63,215 bases of DNA from assembly GCF_028682635.1 (NCBI RefSeq), contig NZ_JANHLK010000032.1:1-63215 (forward strand), in the 5' to 3' direction. Of the stretch, positions 51,199-59,507 are shown in pieces. Below the pieces are notes generated by a model. It was not told the DNA's origin. It ran no database searches and saw only the letters and a program-made list of their open reading frames with translations. Each line of letters starts with the position of its first letter. Position 1 is the stretch's first letter. The translations under genes were made by a program, and so were the position numbers. The stretch comes from Pseudomonas putida (GTDB lineage: Bacteria > Pseudomonadota > Gammaproteobacteria > Pseudomonadales > Pseudomonadaceae).

Positions 51199-52575
51199 AT
51201 GAAACAGCCCAAAGTGAATTTCTACAACCTGGCCTGGCGCTGGCATTTCTATGCCGGATTATTCGTTGCGCCATTCATGGTGATGCTGGCCCTGACCGGC
51301 ACCATCTACCTGTTCAAGCCGCAGCTCGATTCATTGATGTACAGCAGCCTGCTCAACGTCCCGGCCGGCCACCACACCGTTCCAGCCGACGACCTGCTCA
51401 AGCGGGTGAAAGACGCGTATCCACAAGGCACGATCAAACAGTACCTGCCGCCGATCAACGCCGAGCGCAGTGCCCAGTTTGTCGTGCTCAACGAAGGTAC
51501 CGAGCTGAACGTGTTCGTCGACCCTTACCACGGCGACATCCTCGGCGAACAAGACGCCAAGAAGAACCTGCAGGCGGTCGCGCGGGCGATTCATGGCGAG
51601 CTGATGATCGGCACCGTCGGTGACCGACTGGTGGAACTGGCCGCGGGTTGGGGGGTGGTACTGGTGGTGTCCGGGGTATTCCTGTGGTGGCCACGTGGTC
51701 AGGCCGCGGGCATTCTCTGGCCACGCCTGAGCAGTCGAGGCAGGGTGTTGTGGCGTGACCTGCACGCCGTCACCGGTTTCTGGGGCGCCTCATTGCTGCT
51801 GGTAATGCTGCTAAGCGGCATGACCTGGACCGGCTTCTGGGGCCAACAGTACGCCGCCGTCTGGAACGTCTTTCCGGCAGCGATGTGGGATAACGTGCCC
51901 AAGTCCGACGTCGAAGCGCGCAGTCTAAACAGCGCCACCCGCCAGACCGTGCCGTGGGCCATGGAAAATACACCGATGCCCATGTCCGGCGATCACGCCG
52001 AACACATGGCCCACGGTGCAGCGCCATCCGGTCCGGCCGCGCCGACCATCAGCCTGCAGGACGTGCAGAACATCGCCGTGCAACGCAAGGTCGAGCCCGG
52101 CTACAGCATCACGTTCCCGACCACGGCCACCGGCGTGTTCACCATTGCCGTGTTCGCCGATGACCCACGCAACGACGCCACCCTGCATGTCGATCAATAC
52201 ACCGGCAACGTCCTCGCCGACGTACGTTACGAGCACTACGGCGCCGTCGCCCGCGCCACGGAAATCGGCGTGATGCTGCACGAAGGCAAGATGTTCGGCA
52301 CGCTCAACCAGATCATCGTCCTGCTGATCTGCCTGATGATCTTGCTCAGTGCGGTCAGCGGCGTGGTGATCTGGTGGAAGCGTCGTCCGCAAGGCAAGTT
52401 CGGTGTCCCGCCGCTGCGTCACGACCTGCCGAAATGGAAAACCGCGATGGTGATCATGTTCGCCTTGGCCGTAGCTTTCCCCTTGGTGGGAGCTTCACTG
52501 GTGGTGGTGTGGGTGCTGGACAAGCTCCTGTTGGGACGCCTCAACCGGCAAGCTGAACCCGATTCGGCAGCCTGA
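51199..52575 (+). CDS. PepSY-associated transmembrane protein
   Basis: This is a 458-residue inner-membrane protein with four helices: WHFYAGLFVAPFMVMLALTG near the N-terminus, GWGVVLVVSGVFLWW, ASLLLVMLLSGMTWTGFWG and the C-terminal pair QIIVLLICLMILLSAVSGVV and FALAVAFPLVGASLVVVWV. Between them are PepSY-type periplasmic segments (VFVDPYHGDILGE, LHVDQYTGNVLADV) and a Met/His-rich stretch (MPMSGDHAEHMAHG) that may bind copper. GGAG lies eight bases before the ATG at 51199. Such proteins often accompany TonB receptors and are proposed to reduce or release metal in the periplasm. Confidence 0.82.
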   Translation: MKQPKVNFYNLAWRWHFYAGLFVAPFMVMLALTGTIYLFKPQLDSLMYSSLLNVPAGHHTVPADDLLKRVKDAYPQGTIKQYLPPINAERSAQFVVLNEGTELNVFVDPYHGDILGEQDAKKNLQAVARAIHGELMIGTVGDRLVELAAGWGVVLVVSGVFLWWPRGQAAGILWPRLSSRGRVLWRDLHAVTGFWGASLLLVMLLSGMTWTGFWGQQYAAVWNVFPAAMWDNVPKSDVEARSLNSATRQTVPWAMENTPMPMSGDHAEHMAHGAAPSGPAAPTISLQDVQNIAVQRKVEPGYSITFPTTATGVFTIAVFADDPRNDATLHVDQYTGNVLADVRYEHYGAVARATEIGVMLHEGKMFGTLNQIIVLLICLMILLSAVSGVVIWWKRRPQGKFGVPPLRHDLPKWKTAMVIMFALAVAFPLVGASLVVVWVLDKLLLGRLNRQAEPDSAA

Positions 52576-52584
52576 GCGATACCT

Positions 52585-52610
52585 GGGCAAGCAACGAACC
52601 GTGCTTGCCC
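52585..52610 (+). terminator. probable terminator of the copper cluster
   Basis: The stem gggcaagca / tgcttgccc, with an 8-base loop, starts nine bases after the PepSY gene stop and is followed by a pyrimidine-rich tract (gtcctccctcctc). It separates copper and urea genes. Confidence 0.65.
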
Positions 52611-52682
52611 GTCCTCCCTCCTCATCACGCCCCAATCTGGCGCATCTCAACGCACCAGCACGTCCGCCGCGTGCCTTGATGG

Positions 52683-52755
52683 TGCGCAAAATATCCGCAC
52701 AACCGCTCTAACACGACATTTCCCTGTCTTTTTCCGACCGGGCACAGCCTTTGCT
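52683..52755 (+). promoter_or_regulatory. sigma-54 promoter and possible NtrC site for urtA
   Basis: The sequence gggcacagcctttgct at 52740-52755 matches the sigma-54 consensus. GG and GC are separated by exactly 10 bases, and GGCAC and TTTGC are both present, about 65 bp before the urtA start codon. Upstream, tgcgcaaaatatccgca (52683-52699) is an imperfect dyad resembling an NtrC site, though closer to the promoter than usual. This predicts nitrogen-limitation control of urea uptake. Confidence 0.75.
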
Positions 52756-52818
52756 AAAGCCTCTTCAGTAGTCCGCATCTGCCAATCAAAAAATTCATAA
52801 GTTCATGGAGATCGCACA

Positions 52819-54084
52819 ATGAAGCGTCGCAGCTTGATCAAGGCTTTCACACTCACGGCAAGCATTGCCGCGATGGGCATGACCTGGACAGTCCAGGCCG
52901 CCGAGACCATCAAGGTCGGTATCCTGCATTCGTTGTCCGGCACCATGGCGATCTCCGAGACGTCGCTCAAGGACATGGCGCTGATGACCATCGACGAGAT
53001 CAACGCCAAGGGTGGTGTGAACGGCAAGATGCTCGAAGCGGTGGTGGTGGACCCGGCGTCGAACTGGCCATTGTTCGCCGAGAAAGGCCGGCAGCTGCTG
53101 ACCCAGGACAAGGTCGCCGTGGTGTTCGGATGCTGGACTTCGGTCTCGCGCAAATCGGTGTTGCCGGTGTTCGAAGAACTCAACGGCCTGTTGTTCTACC
53201 CGGTGCAGTACGAAGGCGAAGAGATGTCGCCGAACGTGTTCTACACCGGTGCCGCGCCAAACCAGCAGGCGATCCCGGCGGTTGAATACCTGATGAGCGA
53301 AGAAGGTGGCGGCGCCAAGCGCTACTTCCTGCTGGGCACCGACTACGTCTACCCGCGCACCACCAACAAGATCCTGCGTTCGTTCCTGCACTCCAAAGGC
53401 GTCGCCGACAAGGACATCGAAGAGGTCTACACACCGTTCGGCCACAGCGATTACCAGACCATCGTCGCCAACATCAAGAAGTTCTCGGCCGGCGGCAAGA
53501 CGGCGGTCATCTCGACCGTCAATGGCGACTCCAACGTGCCGTTCTACAAGGAACTGGCGAACCAGGGCCTGAAAGCCACCGACGTGCCGGTCGTGGCGTT
53601 CTCGGTGGGCGAAGAAGAACTGCGCGGCATCGACACCAAGCCACTGGTGGGCAACCTGGCGGCGTGGAACTACTTCGAGTCGGTGGAGAACCCGGCGAAC
53701 AAGAAATTCGTCGCCGACTGGAAAGCCTACGCGAAGAAACACAACCTGCCGGGTGCCGACAAAGCCGTGACCAACGACCCGATGGAAGCCACTTACGTCG
53801 GCATCCACATGTGGGCGCAGGCCGCTGAAAAAGCCAAGTCCACCGACGTCGACAAGGTCCGCGAAGCCCTGGGCGGCCAGACCTTTGCCGCGCCGTCGGG
53901 CTACACCCTGACCATGGACAAGACCAACCACCACCTGCACAAGCCGGTGATGATCGGCGAGATCCAGGCCGACGGTCAGTTCAACGTGGTGTGGCAGACC
54001 GAAGGGCCGATCCGCGCCCAGCCGTGGAGCCCGTTCATTCCGGGCAACGACAAGAAGCCGGAGTATGCGGTGAAGAGCAACTGA
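52819..54084 (+). CDS. urtA: urea ABC transporter substrate-binding protein UrtA
   Basis: This is a 421-residue periplasmic protein. The signal peptide (RRSLIKAFTLTASIAAMGMT, then VQA) precedes ETIKVGILHSLSGTMAISET, the standard start of UrtA. VFGCWTSVSRKSVLPVFEEL, GLLFYPVQYEGEE and VYPRTTNKILRSFL follow, and then TVNGDSNVPFYKELA. It captures urea for the UrtBCDE transporter. GGAG lies about eight bases before the ATG. It is the first gene of the transporter operon. A REP doublet separates it from urtB, a common arrangement for an abundant binding-protein transcript. Confidence 0.96.
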   Translation: MKRRSLIKAFTLTASIAAMGMTWTVQAAETIKVGILHSLSGTMAISETSLKDMALMTIDEINAKGGVNGKMLEAVVVDPASNWPLFAEKGRQLLTQDKVAVVFGCWTSVSRKSVLPVFEELNGLLFYPVQYEGEEMSPNVFYTGAAPNQQAIPAVEYLMSEEGGGAKRYFLLGTDYVYPRTTNKILRSFLHSKGVADKDIEEVYTPFGHSDYQTIVANIKKFSAGGKTAVISTVNGDSNVPFYKELANQGLKATDVPVVAFSVGEEELRGIDTKPLVGNLAAWNYFESVENPANKKFVADWKAYAKKHNLPGADKAVTNDPMEATYVGIHMWAQAAEKAKSTDVDKVREALGGQTFAAPSGYTLTMDKTNHHLHKPVMIGEIQADGQFNVVWQTEGPIRAQPWSPFIPGNDKKPEYAVKSN

Positions 54085-54127
54085 TCGCTGGATGCTGGCT
54101 TCTGTACCTGAGGCCAGCACAAATCCC

Positions 54128-54216
54128 TGTGGGAGCGGGCTTGCTCGCGAAGACGGCGGCACATCCAACATCAATGTGACTGACACACCGTTTTCGCGAG
54201 CAAGCCCGCTCCCACA
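54128..54216. repeat. REP doublet between urtA and urtB
   Basis: Inverted arms tgtgggagcgggcttgctcg and complement enclose a spacer that contains cacatccaacat, as in the doublet at 26643-26732. It lies 43 bp after urtA and 24 bp before urtB and could stabilise an urtA-only message. Confidence 0.9.
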
Positions 54217-54240
54217 TTTAGTCCGCGCAAGGCCATACAT

Positions 54241-55743
54241 ATGCCCACCGCCCTTTACCGCTTCATCCTTGCCATTGCACTTTTGCTGCCGATGGCCTCC
54301 CACGCCGATGACGCCGAAGACTTCGTCGCCGCCAATCCCGTGCAGCAAGCCAAACTGCTGGAAACCTGGGCTGCGCAGCCCGATCCGGCCCGAATCGAGC
54401 TGATCAACGCCCTGCAACAAGGCGAATTGGCCATCGACGGCCAACCGAGAACCTTGCGCCTGAACAACCGCCTGCGAGGTCTGATCGACACCGCATTGGC
54501 CAGCCACCAATTGCTCGCCGCCGACGCCAAAATCCGTCTGGCCGCCGCGCAGCAATTGCAGAAAAGCGCCAAACCCGCGCAGCTGAAATTCCTTGACCAG
54601 CAATTGGCGGGCGAGAAGGACGAGAGCGTTCACGCCGCCCTCAGCCTGGCCCTGGCCAATCTGCAACTGGTAGACGCCGATCCGGCCGTGCGACTCGCCG
54701 CCATCCGTTTACTCGGCGAAACCGGCGATCCGCTGGCCCGCACCCGCCTGGAAAATCTGCTGGAGCCTGGCGTTGAAACCGACGCGAATGTGCGCACCGC
54801 CGCCGAAACCAGCCTCGCCCAGGTCAAACGCAAATTGCTCGTTGGCGAACTCCTTGGCCAGGCCTTCAGCGGCATGTCCCTGGGCTCGATCCTGCTGCTC
54901 GCCGCCCTGGGGCTGGCGATCACCTTCGGCCTGCTCGGCGTGATCAACATGGCCCATGGCGAGATGCTGATGCTCGGCGCCTACTCGACCTACGTGGTGC
55001 AGTTGATGTTCCAGCGCTTCGCCCCGCAGGCCATCGAGTTCTATCCGCTGATTGCGTTGCCGGTGGCGTTTTTCGTCACCGCAGCGATCGGCATGGCGTT
55101 GGAGCGCACGGTGATTCGCCACCTCTACGGTCGTCCGCTGGAAACCCTGCTCGCCACCTGGGGCATCAGCCTGATGCTGATCCAGCTGGTGCGCCTGGTG
55201 TTCGGCGCGCAGAACGTCGAGGTGGCCAACCCGGCGTGGTTGTCAGGCGGAATTCAGGTGCTGCCCAACCTGGTGCTGCCGTACAACCGCATCGTGATCA
55301 TCGCATTCGCGCTGTTCGTGGTGGTGCTGACCTGGCTGCTGCTGAACAGGACGCGCCTGGGCCTGAACGTGCGCGCCGTCACCCAGAATCGCAACATGGC
55401 GGCCTGCTGCGGCGTGCCCACCGGGCGCGTCGACATGCTCGCCTTCGGCCTCGGCTCGGGCATTGCCGGCCTCGGCGGCGTGGCGCTCAGCCAGATCGGC
55501 AACGTCGGCCCGGACCTCGGCCAGAGCTACATCATCGACTCGTTCCTGGTGGTGGTATTAGGCGGTGTCGGGCAACTGGCCGGTAGCGTGCTGGCCGCGT
55601 TCGGCCTTGGGATCGCCAACAAGATTCTCGAACCGCAAATCGGTGCCGTGCTCGGCAAGATCCTCATCCTCGCGCTGATCATTCTGTTCATCCAGAAACG
55701 TCCGCAAGGCCTCTTCGCACTGAAAGGACGGGTGATCGACTGA
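54241..55743 (+). CDS. urtB: urea ABC transporter permease UrtB
   Basis: This is a 500-residue protein. A signal-like segment (FILAIALLLPMASHA) leads a helical extracytoplasmic extension of about 190 residues with HEAT-like repeats (VHAALSLALANLQLVDADPA, VRLAAIRLLGETGDP). This is typical of proteobacterial UrtB. The LivH-type permease core follows with GLLGVINMAHGEMLMLGAYS, TLLATWGISLMLIQLVRLVF, GLNVRAVTQNRNMAACCGV and FLVVVLGGVGQLAGSVLAAF. The stop shares one base with the urtC start (TGATG). Confidence 0.95.
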   Translation: MPTALYRFILAIALLLPMASHADDAEDFVAANPVQQAKLLETWAAQPDPARIELINALQQGELAIDGQPRTLRLNNRLRGLIDTALASHQLLAADAKIRLAAAQQLQKSAKPAQLKFLDQQLAGEKDESVHAALSLALANLQLVDADPAVRLAAIRLLGETGDPLARTRLENLLEPGVETDANVRTAAETSLAQVKRKLLVGELLGQAFSGMSLGSILLLAALGLAITFGLLGVINMAHGEMLMLGAYSTYVVQLMFQRFAPQAIEFYPLIALPVAFFVTAAIGMALERTVIRHLYGRPLETLLATWGISLMLIQLVRLVFGAQNVEVANPAWLSGGIQVLPNLVLPYNRIVIIAFALFVVVLTWLLLNRTRLGLNVRAVTQNRNMAACCGVPTGRVDMLAFGLGSGIAGLGGVALSQIGNVGPDLGQSYIIDSFLVVVLGGVGQLAGSVLAAFGLGIANKILEPQIGAVLGKILILALIILFIQKRPQGLFALKGRVID

Positions 55744-56822
55744 TGAACCAGCCCCTGCTCGTTACCGCGACACAAAAAGCCGGCCCGAAAGTCACGATGG
55801 CCGTTGGCGCGGTAATCCTCGTTCTACTGCTGGCGTTACCGCTGCTCTCGCTGTTGCCGGCCGACAGTGCGCTGCACGTCTCCGCCTACACGCTGACCCT
55901 GGTGGGCAAGATCCTGTGCTACGCCATCGTGGCCCTGGCGCTGGACCTGGTCTGGGGTTACGCCGGCCTGCTGTCCCTGGGTCACGGCCTGTTTTTCGCC
56001 CTCGGCGGTTATGCCATGGGCATGTACCTGATGCGCCAGGCCTCCGGCGATGGCTTGCCGGCCTTCATGACGTTCCTGTCGTGGAGCGAATTGCCCTGGT
56101 ATTGGACCGGCACCAGCAGCTTTCTCTGGGCCATGTGTCTGGTGGTATTGGCGCCAGGATTGCTCGCGCTGGTGTTCGGCTTCTTCGCCTTCCGCTCGCG
56201 GATCAAGGGCGTGTATTTCTCGATCATGACCCAGGCCCTGACCTTCGCCGGCATGCTCCTGTTCTTCCGCAACGAAACCGGGTTTGGCGGCAACAACGGC
56301 TTCACCAACTTCCGCACCATCCTCGGCTTTGGCATCACTGAACCTGGCACCCGCGCGGTGCTGTTTTTCGCCACGGTGCTGCTGCTGGTGGCCAGCCTGT
56401 ACATCGGTTGGCGCCTGGCGCAGAGCAAGTTCGGCCGAGTGCTGACCGCCCTGCGCGACGCGGAGAACCGCCTGATGTTCTGCGGCTACGACCCGCGTGG
56501 ATTCAAGCTGTTCGTGTGGGTGTTGAGCGCGGTGCTGTGCGGCCTGGCCGGTGCGTTGTACGTGCCGCAGGTGGGCATCATCAACCCAAGTGAAATGTCG
56601 CCGACCAACTCTATTGAAGCAGCTGTATGGGTCGCCCTCGGCGGTCGCGGCACCTTGATTGGTCCGTTGCTCGGCGCCGGCGTGGTCAATGGCATGAAGA
56701 GCTGGTTCACCGTGGCCTTCCCGGAATACTGGCTGTTCTTCCTCGGTGCGCTGTTCATCGTCGTGACCCTGTACCTGCCCAAGGGCGTGATCGGCTTGCT
56801 GAAGAAAAGAGGTGAACAATGA
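55743..56822 (+). CDS. urtC: urea ABC transporter permease UrtC
   Basis: This is a 359-residue LivM-type permease partnering UrtB. About nine to ten membrane helices are evident. Diagnostic segments are ALDLVWGYAGLLSLGHGLFF, FFRNETGFGGNNGFTNFRTI, RVLTALRDAENRLMFCGYD and FVWVLSAVLCGLAGALYVPQ. AAVWVALGGRGTLIGPLLGA comes before the end. It overlaps urtB by one base and urtD by four (ATGA), so the three are translationally coupled. Confidence 0.95.
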   Translation: MNQPLLVTATQKAGPKVTMAVGAVILVLLLALPLLSLLPADSALHVSAYTLTLVGKILCYAIVALALDLVWGYAGLLSLGHGLFFALGGYAMGMYLMRQASGDGLPAFMTFLSWSELPWYWTGTSSFLWAMCLVVLAPGLLALVFGFFAFRSRIKGVYFSIMTQALTFAGMLLFFRNETGFGGNNGFTNFRTILGFGITEPGTRAVLFFATVLLLVASLYIGWRLAQSKFGRVLTALRDAENRLMFCGYDPRGFKLFVWVLSAVLCGLAGALYVPQVGIINPSEMSPTNSIEAAVWVALGGRGTLIGPLLGAGVVNGMKSWFTVAFPEYWLFFLGALFIVVTLYLPKGVIGLLKKRGEQ

Positions 56823-57688
56823 GAGTCACTGCGACCGCTGAATTCATGCTCGAACCGGCGTTTTTCCCCGTGGAGCCGAACAAGGACGCCGGCACCAGCC
56901 GCGATGTCATCGGCCTCGGCCAACGCGCCGGTCCGGGCCTGAACACCCGCCACGGCACCATCCTGACCCTCGAAGACATCAGCGTCAGCTTCGATGGTTT
57001 CAAGGCACTGAACGACTTGAACCTGTACATCGGCGTCGGCGAATTGCGCTGCATCATCGGGCCCAATGGCGCGGGCAAGACCACGCTGATGGACGTGATC
57101 ACCGGCAAGACCCGCCCCAGTCACGGAAAAGCCTGGTTCGGCGAGACCCTGGACCTGACGCAAATGAGCGAAGTACAGATTGCCCAAGCCGGCATTGGTC
57201 GCAAGTTCCAGAAACCGACCGTGTTCGAGGCCTTGAGTGTGTTCGAGAACCTGGAGCTGGCGCAGAAAACCGACAAGTCGGTGTGGGCCAGTCTGCGGGC
57301 GCGCTTGAGTGGCGAACAGAAGGACCGTATCGCCGAGGTGCTCGACACCATTCGCCTGACCGCTTCGGTCAATCGTCCCGCCGGCTTGCTGTCCCACGGC
57401 CAGAAGCAGTTCCTGGAAATCGGCATGCTGTTGATGCAAGACCCGCAACTGCTGCTGCTCGATGAACCGGTGGCCGGCATGACCGACGCCGAAACCGAAT
57501 TCACCGCCGAACTGTTCAAGACCCTGGCCGGTAAGCATTCGCTGATGGTGGTGGAACACGACATGGGCTTCGTCGGCTCGATCGCCGACCACGTCACCGT
57601 ATTGCACCAGGGCAGCGTGTTGGCGGAAGGGTCGCTGGAACAGGTGCAGGAAAACGAACGGGTGATCGACGTGTATCTCGGTCGCTGA
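56819..57688 (+). CDS. urtD: urea ABC transporter ATPase UrtD
   Basis: This is a 289-residue LivG-type ATPase. Walker A is IIGPNGAGKTTLMDVI, the Q-loop region reads GIGRKFQKPTVFEALSV, the signature is LLSHGQKQFLEIGMLL, Walker B is LLLLDEPVAGM, and the switch histidine lies in MVVEHDMGF. About 50 residues precede the first ATPase strand (LTLEDISVSFDGF). This extension is probably genuine, since the ATG overlaps the urtC stop, but internal starts cannot be ruled out. A REP doublet separates it from urtE. Confidence 0.95.
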   Translation: MRVTATAEFMLEPAFFPVEPNKDAGTSRDVIGLGQRAGPGLNTRHGTILTLEDISVSFDGFKALNDLNLYIGVGELRCIIGPNGAGKTTLMDVITGKTRPSHGKAWFGETLDLTQMSEVQIAQAGIGRKFQKPTVFEALSVFENLELAQKTDKSVWASLRARLSGEQKDRIAEVLDTIRLTASVNRPAGLLSHGQKQFLEIGMLLMQDPQLLLLDEPVAGMTDAETEFTAELFKTLAGKHSLMVVEHDMGFVGSIADHVTVLHQGSVLAEGSLEQVQENERVIDVYLGR

Positions 57689-57707
57689 GTTTTGCGAACA
57701 CCGAACC

Positions 57708-57779
57708 TGTAGGAGCTGGCTTGCCAGCGAAGGCGTACTGAATGACGCCAAAAGCTTCGCTGGCAAGCCAGCTCCTACA
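57708..57779. repeat. REP doublet between urtD and urtE
   Basis: This is a 72-bp unit with arms tgtaggagctggcttgccag and complement around the spacer ggcgtactgaatgacgccaa. It is almost identical, spacer included, to the unit at 59384-59456. It ends 22 bp before the urtE start. Confidence 0.93.
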
Positions 57780-57801
57780 AGGGATTGAGGAGGATTTGAG
57801 A

Positions 57802-58500
57802 ATGCTGCAAGTCGACAAGCTGCACCAATACTACGGCGGTAGCCATATCCTGCGCGGCCTGACGTTTGACGTGAAGGTCGGCGAAGTCACCTGCCTGCTG
57901 GGCCGTAACGGCGTGGGCAAGACCACCTTGCTCAAATGCCTAATGGGCCTGCTGCCGGCCAAGGACGGCGCTGTGAGTTGGGAGGGCAAGCCGATCACCA
58001 CGTTCAAGCCACACCAGCGGGTGCATGCCGGCATCGCCTATGTGCCCCAGGGCCGGGAAATTTTCGGCCGGTTGACCGTGGAGGAAAACCTGCTGATGGG
58101 CCTGTCGCGTTTTCCCGGCAGTGAAGCCAAGGAAGTCCCGGCGTTCATCTACGAGCTGTTTCCAGTGCTGTTGCAGATGAAGCAACGGCGCGGCGGCGAC
58201 TTGTCCGGCGGCCAGCAGCAGCAATTGGCAATCGGCCGGGCGCTGGCCAGCCGTCCACGCCTGCTGATCCTCGACGAGCCCACCGAAGGCATCCAGCCGT
58301 CGGTGATCAAGGAAATCGGCGCAGTGATCAAAAAGCTCGCCGCCCGTGGTGACATGGCAATCCTGCTGGTAGAGCAGTTCTACGACTTCGCTGCCGAACT
58401 GGCCGATCAGTACCTGGTGATGTCGCGCGGCGAAATCGTGCAGCAGGGCCGCGGCGAAAACATGGAAGCCGAAGGTGTACGCGGCCTGGTTACGATCTAA
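57802..58500 (+). CDS. urtE: urea ABC transporter ATPase UrtE
   Basis: This is a 232-residue LivF-type ATPase. Walker A is LLGRNGVGKTTLLKCLMGLL, the signature is LSGGQQQQLAIGRALASRPR, and Walker B is LLILDEPTEGIQPSVIKEI. The switch region is LLVEQFYDFA. The ATG at 57802 follows GAGGAGG-like sequence (tgaggaggatt) and gives the family start MLQVDKLHQYYGGSHILRGL; the open frame runs further up only through REP DNA. It completes the transporter and is followed by ureD after 30 bp. Confidence 0.95.
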   Translation: MLQVDKLHQYYGGSHILRGLTFDVKVGEVTCLLGRNGVGKTTLLKCLMGLLPAKDGAVSWEGKPITTFKPHQRVHAGIAYVPQGREIFGRLTVEENLLMGLSRFPGSEAKEVPAFIYELFPVLLQMKQRRGGDLSGGQQQQLAIGRALASRPRLLILDEPTEGIQPSVIKEIGAVIKKLAARGDMAILLVEQFYDFAAELADQYLVMSRGEIVQQGRGENMEAEGVRGLVTI

Positions 58501-58530
58501 TCTGTAGCGTCCTAACGATAATTAGAAGCC

Positions 58531-59370
58531 ATGAATCTACCACTTCCCACTGCCCTGTTTACCCCGAGCTGGCATGCCGAACTGGAGCTGGGCTACGCCC
58601 GCTTCGGCGACAGCACGCGCCCGGTTCAGCGACGGCACAAAGGCCCGCTGCGGGTGCAGAAGCACTTGTATGCCGAAGGGCCCGAGGTGTGCCAGCACAT
58701 CATCGTGCATCCGCCAGGCGGAATTGCCGGTGGTGACCGGCTGGACATCAGCGCCAGCGTCGGCCGCGCGGCGTGGGCGCAAATCACCAGCCCCGGCGCG
58801 GCCAAGTGGTATCGCGCGACAGGGCCGGCTTATCAGAAACTCGACCTGAAAGTGGCCCACGGTGCGACGCTGGAATGGTTGCCGCAAGAGACGATCATCT
58901 TCAGCGATGCCCGGGCCGAGCTCAGCACCTCCATTGACCTGCAAAGTGATGCGCGGCTGTTCTATTGGGATGTAGTGGCGTTGGGGCGCCCGGCCAGCGG
59001 CGAGCGTTTCGATCTCGGGCATTTCCAGGCGCAACTGGACATCCGCCGCGACGGCCAGTTGCTCTGGCACGAACGCCAGCGCATTGTGGGCGGTGACGGT
59101 TTGCTCGATTCGCCGATCGGGCTGGATGGGCAACCGGTGTTTGCCACCCTGCTGGTGACCGGGGAAATCGATAGTGATTTGCTGGAGCGTTGCCGTTCTT
59201 TGACCAATGATGTGCGCGGGGATTTGACCCAGTTGCCGGGTTTGCTCGTAGCCCGTTGCCTGGCCAATGAAGCCCTGCTGGCACGAGGCTGGCTGATTGA
59301 TCTGTGGCGGTTATTGCGCCCTGCACTGCTCGGCCGAGAAGCCATCCCACCCAGAATATGGAGCACCTGA
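58531..59370 (+). CDS. ureD: urease accessory protein UreD
   Basis: This is a 279-residue urease maturation factor. It binds the apo-urease and, with UreF and UreG, opens the way for nickel delivery. Family segments are LELGYARFGDSTRPVQRRHK, GPLRVQKHLYAEGPEVCQHI, IVHPPGGIAGGDRLDISASV, QITSPGAAKWYRATGPAYQK and LEWLPQETIIFSDARAE. Length is normal. It links the urt and ure parts of the cluster. ureE, ureF and ureG, also needed for active urease, are not in the window. A REP doublet follows before ureA. Confidence 0.95.
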   Translation: MNLPLPTALFTPSWHAELELGYARFGDSTRPVQRRHKGPLRVQKHLYAEGPEVCQHIIVHPPGGIAGGDRLDISASVGRAAWAQITSPGAAKWYRATGPAYQKLDLKVAHGATLEWLPQETIIFSDARAELSTSIDLQSDARLFYWDVVALGRPASGERFDLGHFQAQLDIRRDGQLLWHERQRIVGGDGLLDSPIGLDGQPVFATLLVTGEIDSDLLERCRSLTNDVRGDLTQLPGLLVARCLANEALLARGWLIDLWRLLRPALLGREAIPPRIWST

Positions 59371-59383
59371 ACACCGCTCCCCC

Positions 59384-59456
59384 TGTAGGAGCTGGCTTGC
59401 CAGCGAAGGCGTACTCAATGACGCCAAAAAGCTTCGCTGGCAAGCCAGCTCCTACA
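59384..59456. repeat. REP doublet between ureD and ureA
   Basis: This is a 73-bp unit that differs from the 57708-57779 unit by one substitution and one extra A in the spacer. Two copies 1.6 kb apart in the same operon point to recent copying. It lies 13 bp after ureD and 51 bp before ureA. Confidence 0.93.
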
Positions 59457-59507
59457 GGTGATGTATTTACAGATCCGATTTTTTATCTTCCCAGATGGAT
59501 TCCAACG

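Noticed and set aside
52795..54666. Long minus-strand frame opposite urtA
   Set aside because: UrtA is complete and typical on the plus strand; the other frame crosses a REP element and two genes.
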